Part shown: positions 5,769-6,841 of the stretch, in pieces
Layout of the letters: the number at the start of each line of letters is the position of its first letter
Position numbering within the stretch: the first letter of the stretch is position 1
Notes under the pieces: model-generated
What the model was told of the DNA's origin: nothing
What the model saw: the letters and a program-made list of their open reading frames with translations, nothing else
Database searches by the model: none
Position numbers and translations under genes: made by a program
Origin: an uncultured Chloroflexaceae bacterium
GTDB taxonomy: Bacteria > Chloroflexota > Chloroflexia > Chloroflexales > Chloroflexaceae
Length of the DNA: 6,841 nt
NCBI GenBank assembly: GCA_937141995.1
Contig: CAKZQX010000637.1
Location: 1 to 6,841, forward strand
Direction: 5' to 3'

Positions 5769-6637
5769 ACCCGGCGGAAGCGACTCGTGCCCAGTGTCAG
5801 GGTAATCGCGGTCAGCACCAGCAGAATCAGCGTGGCCTGAAGCACCACGCTGCCGGCTGCATCGCCGGTTGTGCCGGTCGGTCCATACAACAGCACGCGC
5901 AGTGCATTAATGGTGTATGTGACCGGGTTCACCCGCGCAATCGTATTGAGCCAGCCGGGTAACAGTTCCAGCGGCAACAGCGCCGAACTGGTAAAAATCA
6001 GCGGCAGAGTCAGGAAGTTGGCGATCAGGAAAGTTGCCTCAGTATTGCGGGTGGTCAGGGCAATTGCCACATTGAGCCCCGCCAGCATCAGGCCAAACAG
6101 CAGCGAGATCCCCAACGCGCCGATGATCCCAATCAGTCCATACTGGTAGGTGATAGTCATCTCAATCCCATCGCCAAAGCGCACTCCCGCCAGGAAGGTG
6201 ACAAGCAGGATGATAATTGCCTGCACCAGCATGCGGGTCAGGTCGCCCAGAACCTTGCCCAGTAGAATGGAGAGGCGATTGATCGGCGTGGTCAGCAGTT
6301 TACTCAGAAACCCGCTATCAAGGTCGTTGATCAGCCCTAATCCCGATTGCGCCGAGCCGAAGAGAAAGGTCTGAAGGATAATCGCCGGAGCGAAGAAGGC
6401 CAGGTAGCTCTGCCCGCCAAAGGCGCTCTCAAAGCCGGGAGCCTGCGTCACCCGGTTAAAAACCTGCCCAAAAAGCAGCAGCCAGATCATCGGTTGCACC
6501 AGCGAGAAGTAGAGAATCACCGGTCGGCGAAAGAGCTTGCGCAATGCACGTCGGTAGAGCGCCCAGGTTTCGCTCAGAAATGCGCCGGGTCCGCTGGGAA
6601 TTGCCGTTGATCGTTCGGTTTGGGTTATGCTACTCAT
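5759..6637 (-). CDS. ABC-2 type transporter permease (DrrB-like)
   Basis: This 292-residue inner-membrane protein is the permease half of an ABC exporter. It has a cytoplasmic N-terminus of about 38 residues and about six hydrophobic segments (near 40-58, 78-98, 133-152, 165-190, 202-222 and 261-283). The ABC-2 family signature region is clear: GFLSKLLTTPINRLSILLGK, then LPLIFTSSALLPLELLPGWL followed by NPVTYTINALRVLLYG. This pattern is typical of DrrB/NodJ-type permeases exporting drugs, lipids or polysaccharide; the substrate cannot be told. There is no ATPase gene downstream, so the partner is probably upstream, beyond the right edge. The ATG at 6635-6637 follows GGAG by seven bases. The TAA stop (5759-5761) uses the last base of element copy 2, yet the pre-insertion site would also have encoded TAA there, so the protein is unchanged. 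Confidence 0.92.
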   Translation of the reverse strand: MSSITQTERSTAIPSGPGAFLSETWALYRRALRKLFRRPVILYFSLVQPMIWLLLFGQVFNRVTQAPGFESAFGGQSYLAFFAPAIILQTFLFGSAQSGLGLINDLDSGFLSKLLTTPINRLSILLGKVLGDLTRMLVQAIIILLVTFLAGVRFGDGIEMTITYQYGLIGIIGALGISLLFGLMLAGLNVAIALTTRNTEATFLIANFLTLPLIFTSSALLPLELLPGWLNTIARVNPVTYTINALRVLLYGPTGTTGDAAGSVVLQATLILLVLTAITLTLGTSRFRRVVS

Positions 6638-6644
6638 GGATCTA

Positions 6645-6648
6645 CTCC
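6645..6648 (-). promoter_or_regulatory. Shine-Dalgarno for the permease
   Basis: GGAG on the - strand lies seven bases before the ATG at 6637. Only 35 bp separate the start codon from element copy 3. An AT-rich TATAAA at 6657-6662 has no matching -35 box, so no promoter is called. Confidence 0.7.
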
Positions 6649-6672
6649 ATTATTAATTTATATGCGTTATTT

Positions 6673-6841
6673 ACAGGAGTTACGCGGTCACGAGCCCAGA
6701 AGGAAATCTCGCCTCCGGCAGGGTGAAAGAATTCATCCTTATGTTCACAAAAGATGTTCACAATGTGAACATTTTTGTGAACAAAGCTAAAAACGTCCCA
6801 TGCTGCCGCAGGCGAATCAGGCTTCCATCGGGTCAAACGTC
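6673..6841. mobile_element. MITE-like element, copy 3 (partial at window edge)
   Basis: The left end ACAGGAGTTACGCGGT (6673-6688) matches the terminal repeat of copy 2. The left arm is much shorter than in copies 1 and 2 and lacks the GTTTGGACCACGAA block, so it carries an internal deletion. TCGCCTCCGGCAG (6709-6721) pairs with CTGCCGCAGGCGA (6803-6815) with one mismatch, enclosing the central hairpin. The right arm matches copy 2 (GCAGGCGAATC, CATCGG) up to the edge. By comparison with copy 2, about 30-35 more bases are expected, ending CACCGCGTAACTCCTGT. If the duplication is again 6 bp, TTATTT (6667-6672) should follow. Confidence 0.85.
6742..6783. other. Central hairpin of element copy 3
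   Basis: TGTTCACAAAA (6742-6752) pairs with 6773-6783, and ATGTTCAC (6754-6761) pairs with 6765-6772. That makes 19 pairs with a single bulged G at 6753 and an AAT loop. Each arm contains TGTTCAC twice (inner and outer), so the hairpin is made of four alternating copies of one heptamer. Confidence 0.9.

Noticed and set aside
5556..6836. Small - strand frames in copies 2 (5556-5741) and 3 (6642-6836) as a possible element-encoded peptide
   Set aside because: The conceptual peptides differ in frame and sequence although the DNA blocks match, so there is no protein-level conservation.
750..6841. Repeated blocks as a CRISPR array
   Set aside because: The repeats are kilobases apart, have inverted tips and target duplications, and there are no regularly spaced spacers or cas genes.

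Overview
The window reads as a moderately GC-rich bacterial chromosome segment. The style of its genes (a VanW protein with a proline-rich tail, a secreted subtilase with an EGRAML motif and a C-terminal LPLI tail, short non-coding transposable elements between genes) points to Chloroflexota, most likely a Chloroflexus/Roseiflexus relative. That placement is inference from gene style; no rRNA or other marker is present.

Layout: (1) positions 2-736, + strand, the 5'-truncated end of glutamate racemase (murI). (2) 737-1069, non-coding, holding a 249-bp MITE-like element (copy 1) and a hairpin suited to end the next gene. (3) 1070-2857, - strand, a secreted subtilase-fold serine peptidase in which Glu occupies the place of the usual catalytic His. 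(4) 2858-3052, a gap with a stem-loop and T-run. (5) 3053-5251, - strand, a membrane-anchored VanW-family protein with a Pro/Ala-rich tail, a strong Shine-Dalgarno, a GTG start and a near-consensus sigma70-type promoter. (6) 5252-5758, a promoter region with a direct-repeat candidate operator, then copy 2 of the element (368 bp), itself interrupted by a second, unrelated 98-bp TA-flanked element. (7) 5759-6637, - strand, an ABC-2 type permease whose stop codon coincides with the end of copy 2. (8) 6673-6841, copy 3 of the element, cut by the window edge.

The most notable content is the repeat family. All three copies share terminal inverted repeats of about 17 bp (ACAGGAGTTACGCGGTG) and a central long hairpin. 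The two complete copies have 6-bp target duplications (AATTAA and TAACTG). The hairpin sequence differs between copies, yet pairing is kept by matching changes on both arms. No copy encodes a transposase or a conserved peptide, so they look like non-autonomous elements mobilised in trans. Copies 1 and 2 sit immediately after stop codons and copy 3 just upstream of a start codon, where they could act as transcription punctuation or mRNA 3' structures.

The genes do not form one obvious pathway. Racemase and VanW both concern the cell envelope, the peptidase is exported, and the permease probably pairs with an ATPase gene beyond the right edge. The VanW and peptidase genes run the same way and could be partly co-transcribed, although a hairpin lies between them.
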